From: Methylococcaceae bacterium UBA662
Lineage (GTDB): Bacteria; Pseudomonadota; Gammaproteobacteria; Methylococcales; Methylomonadaceae
Assembly (NCBI GenBank): GCA_002299425.1
Contig: DBNW01000042.1
Location: 1-8,112 of the forward strand
Length of the DNA: 8,112 bases
Direction: 5' to 3'
Under the pieces are notes generated by a model, which saw only the letters and a list, made by a program, of their open reading frames with translations, did not search any database and was not told the DNA's origin. Positions within the stretch are counted from its first letter, which is position 1; the number at the start of each line of letters is the position of its first letter. This document shows positions 6,226 to 8,112 of this stretch, piece after piece. A program made the translations under genes and the position numbers.

Positions 6226-7568
6226 AAACACCCCTGGCACTGATTGTTGACGACGAACCGGACATCCGGGATTTATTGGCCATTACCCTAAGCCGCATGG
6301 ACATTACCCCCTGTTGCGCCGAAAATATAAGCTCCGCCAAAGACTTATTGGAAAAACATGCCTTTGACCTGTGCCTGACGGACATGCGCCTGCCTGACGG
6401 CGACGGCTTGGAATTGGTCGATGCCGTCCAAGCCCTGACCAAACCCATCCCGATTGCCGTGATCACCGCCCACGGCAACATGGACACCGCCATCTTAGCC
6501 ATGAAAAAAGGCGCTTTTGATTTTATGTCCAAGCCGGTGGACTTGGCCAATTTGCGGCAAATTATCCAAGATGCGTTGAAGTTAAGCCTGCCTAACATTC
6601 AGAAAGAGCGGCGGATACGCCATTTGTTGTTGGGCGAATCCGACGTGATGCGCGACATTCGCGCCAAAATCGCCAAATTGGCCCGCAGCCAAGCCCCCGT
6701 TTATATCAGCGGCGAATCCGGTGTGGGCAAGGAACTGGTGGCGCGGTTAATTCATCAACAAAGCTCGCGCAGTGAGCAAGCCTTCATCGCCATCAATTGT
6801 GGCGCGATTCCTCATGAGCTGGTGGAAAGCGAATTTTTTGGCCACAAAAAAGGCAGCTTCACCGGCGCAGTCACGGACAAAAAGGGCCTGTTTCAGGCAG
6901 CAGAGGGCGGCACGTTGTTTTTAGATGAAATTGCCGACCTGCCCTTGTCGCTGCAAGTCAAGTTATTGCGTGCCATCCAAGAAAAAAAAATTCGCCCGGT
7001 CGGTGAAAGCGTGGAAATTGCCGTGAACGTGCGCTTATTGAGTGCCACGCACAAAAACCTGGAAGAATTGGTCAAGGATGGCCACTTTCGGCAGGATTTG
7101 TATTACCGGATCAACGTGATTGATTTAAGTATTCCGCCGTTGCGCGAGCGCAGCGATGACATTGTCTTGCTAACCGAACACATACTGTTGCGCTTGGCCG
7201 AAGCCAATGGCACTACCGCACCCACCATAACGAAAGACGCCCTCAATGCCCTCACGCACTACCCGTTTCCCGGCAATGTCAGAGAGCTAGAAAACATCCT
7301 GGAGCGGGCACTAGCCCTGTACGACGGTTACAGCATCACCGAAGACGACCTTAACCTGCCTTTAATAACCATGGCAGCCAATGCCACAGAGACGGGCTAT
7401 AACCCGGCCATGGGTTCCTTAGAAGACTACTTAGAAAATTTAGAACGCCGCGCCATTACCACCGCCCTGGAAGAAAACCGCTGGAACAAAACTGCCGCCG
7501 CTAAGCAACTGGGGTTAACGTTTCGCTCCTTGCGCTACCGGCTCAAGAAATTAAACCTAGACCTCTAA
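6222..7568 (+). CDS. pilR: PilR-type sigma-54-dependent response regulator
   Basis: NtrC-family activator that receives phosphate from PilS and opens sigma-54 promoters such as that of pilA. It has 448 residues in three domains. The receiver (1-120) has the acidic pair Asp10/Asp11, phospho-acceptor Asp54 (LTDMRLPDG), Thr82 and Lys104. The AAA+ domain (about 135-375) has Walker A GESGVGK (164-170), the sigma-54 contact loop GSFTGA (211-216; Ser at position 2 is a common variant of GAFTGA), Walker B TLFLDE (231-236), the arginine region FRQDLYYR (289-296) and sensor II GNVRELEN (351-358). The C-terminus is a Fis-type helix-turn-helix (about 411-448; NKTAAAKQLG...RSLRYRLKKL). The start is GTG within the pilS end (GTGA overlap). 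All key residues are intact. Its pilin target is outside the window. Confidence 0.94.
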   Translation: MKTPLALIVDDEPDIRDLLAITLSRMDITPCCAENISSAKDLLEKHAFDLCLTDMRLPDGDGLELVDAVQALTKPIPIAVITAHGNMDTAILAMKKGAFDFMSKPVDLANLRQIIQDALKLSLPNIQKERRIRHLLLGESDVMRDIRAKIAKLARSQAPVYISGESGVGKELVARLIHQQSSRSEQAFIAINCGAIPHELVESEFFGHKKGSFTGAVTDKKGLFQAAEGGTLFLDEIADLPLSLQVKLLRAIQEKKIRPVGESVEIAVNVRLLSATHKNLEELVKDGHFRQDLYYRINVIDLSIPPLRERSDDIVLLTEHILLRLAEANGTTAPTITKDALNALTHYPFPGNVRELENILERALALYDGYSITEDDLNLPLITMAANATETGYNPAMGSLEDYLENLERRAITTALEENRWNKTAAAKQLGLTFRSLRYRLKKLNLDL

Positions 7569-7617
7569 GCGCTCTTAGCGTCTGTTCATAATCCCTTAAG
7601 TATCTGATAACGGCGCG

Positions 7618-7776
7618 ATGAGAACAGTCTATCCCCGCGACATCAGCCGCGCACAATTTGAACGCATCCGTCCCTTGTTGGAAGGGTTCAGAAAGAAACC
7701 CCGCCCCCGGCAAGTGTACCTTTACGAAGTGTTCTGCGCTTTGCTGTGCCGGCTGAAGAGCGGCTGCCAATGGCGC
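7618..7776 (+). pseudogene. IS5-family transposase, N-terminal remnant
   Basis: The first 53 codons, from MRTVYPRDISRAQFERIRPLL through YEVFCALLCRLKSGCQWR, match the conserved N-terminal region (DUF4096-like) of IS5-group transposases. Homologs continue past CQWR with MLP-like sequence; here the frame runs into unrelated codons (VGIIRMLRNRN...) and ends at 7878 inside hicA. The whole catalytic DDE domain of a usual protein of about 260 residues is missing, so the element is dead. The left end of the element probably lies between the pilR stop (7568) and 7600, near GCGTCTGTTCATAATCCC, but I could not define the terminal inverted repeat, and no right end is recognisable before hicA. The break is near 7776. 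The family call is from memory of the conserved N-terminus. Confidence 0.8.
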
Positions 7777-7828
7777 GTCGGGATAATCCGTATGCTGCGA
7801 AACAGAAATATTTTTATTAACCCAGTTG

Positions 7829-7847
7829 GATGTGTACAATACACATC
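7829..7847. promoter_or_regulatory. Perfect 19-base palindrome with -10-like box at the hicA start
   Basis: GATGTGTA, CAA, TACACATC: 8-base perfect arms around a 3-base centre. It contains TACAAT (7835-7840), a good sigma-70 -10 candidate, behind an A/T-rich stretch (7806-7820) that could hold a weak -35 (TTTTAT at 7812-7817, spacing 17). Autorepression by HicB or HicAB at palindromes overlapping the promoter is established for this toxin-antitoxin family, so this is a natural operator. Transcription would then start within a few bases of 7847, right at the hicA coding region. Palindrome seen directly; operator role inferred. Confidence 0.6.
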
Positions 7848-8036
7848 ACGAACAGTCGAGAAATCATCAAAAAACTAAAAAACGATGGCTGGGTACTGCA
7901 CCATGTCAGAGGCGATCACCATCAATTCAAACACCCGGCTAAATCAGGAAAAGTTACTGTTCCACATCCAAGCAAGGATATTGCTATTGGCACATTGAAA
8001 AACATTTATAACCAAGCGGGTTGGGATTGGAAATGA
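7830..8036 (+). CDS. hicA: HicA-family mRNA interferase toxin
   Basis: Small type II toxin that cleaves mRNA and is held in check by HicB. The conserved core runs from NSREIIKKLKNDGW through VRGDHHQFKHP, VTVPHPSKD and IGTLKNIYNQAG, the whole double-stranded-RNA-binding-like fold, with the expected catalytic His in GDHH (residue 30 from this start). The only in-frame ATG is at 7830 and adds a seven-residue lead (MCTIHIT) encoded by the palindrome. Homologs start Met-Asn-Ser, and the codon in that place here is ACG (7848). So either ACG is used as a rare start, the ATG at 7830 is used, or the start is mutated. Neither has a good ribosome-binding site. The TGA overlaps the hicB ATG (ATGA). The sequence looks more A/T-rich than pilSR, suggesting transfer. 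Confidence 0.88.
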   Translation: MCTIHITNSREIIKKLKNDGWVLHHVRGDHHQFKHPAKSGKVTVPHPSKDIAIGTLKNIYNQAGWDWK

Positions 8037-8112
8037 AATATTCAGTTGTTTTGCACAAAGACCCTCAGTCGGATTACAGCGTTACCGTCCCTGATTTACC
8101 AGGCTGTTTTTC
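8033..8112 (+). CDS. hicB: HicB-family antitoxin, N-terminal part (partial)
   Basis: The first 26 codons, beginning MKYSVVLHKDPQSDYSVTVP, then DLPGCF, are the standard HicB N-terminus, the partly degraded RNase H fold that covers the toxin. The gene runs off the right end, so the C-terminal DNA-binding domain (ribbon-helix-helix or helix-turn-helix) cannot be read. Its ATG overlaps the hicA stop as ATGA, implying translational coupling so that antitoxin is made with toxin. With hicA it forms a canonical hicAB order (toxin first). Confidence 0.88.
   Translation, partial: MKYSVVLHKDPQSDYSVTVPDLPGCF

Noticed and set aside
6852..6869. GSFTGA in PilR instead of GAFTGA as a possible loss of sigma-54 contact
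   Set aside because: Ser at this place is a common natural variant in sigma-54 activators; the rest of the loop and AAA+ motifs are intact.
7565..7578. CTAAG-CGCT-CTTAG inverted repeat at the pilR stop as a terminator
   Set aside because: Five-base stem overlapping the stop codon with no T-run; not supportable as an intrinsic terminator.
7543..7839. Minus-strand open frame across the end of pilR and the transposase remnant
   Set aside because: The plus strand explains this stretch with recognisable PilR and IS5 sequence; the antisense product resembles nothing and crosses the junction.

Overview
The window reads as ordinary chromosomal DNA of a gammaproteobacterium. PolA, SucC, SucD, PilS and PilR all look gammaproteobacterial, and the set (a stand-alone sucCD pair, a class I-type photolyase, PilSR type IV pilus control) would suit a methanotroph of the order Methylococcales. 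That placement is a judgement from protein style and was not tested by any search.

Left part (1-2359): the last 85 codons of polA run rightward and converge on a leftward deoxyribodipyrimidine photolyase gene. Behind the photolyase, also leftward, is a small predicted lipoprotein of unknown function.

Middle (2360-4473): sucC and sucD, the two subunits of succinyl-CoA synthetase, form a leftward operon. The 74-base gap between them holds an 18-base exact direct repeat and a 13-base-arm palindrome that touches the sucC stop codon, probably a REP- or MITE-like element. A 120-base divergent promoter region separates sucC from the next operon.

Right-centre (4594-7568): pilS and pilR overlap by four bases (GTGA) and encode a membrane histidine kinase and a sigma-54-dependent response regulator. 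In the known system they control type IV pilin transcription. All expected catalytic motifs are visible. pilA is not in the window.

Right end (7569-8112): this is an accessory patch. It has a 53-codon N-terminal remnant of an IS5-family transposase, then a hicA-hicB type II toxin-antitoxin pair, with hicB cut by the window end. The start of hicA is odd: the codon where the family normally has its initiator ATG is ACG, and a perfect 19-base palindrome containing a -10-like TACAAT lies immediately before it. I found no convincing wholly new system. The best leads are the hicA start and operator arrangement, the intercistronic palindrome in sucCD, and the substrate-contact substitution and unclear start of the photolyase.
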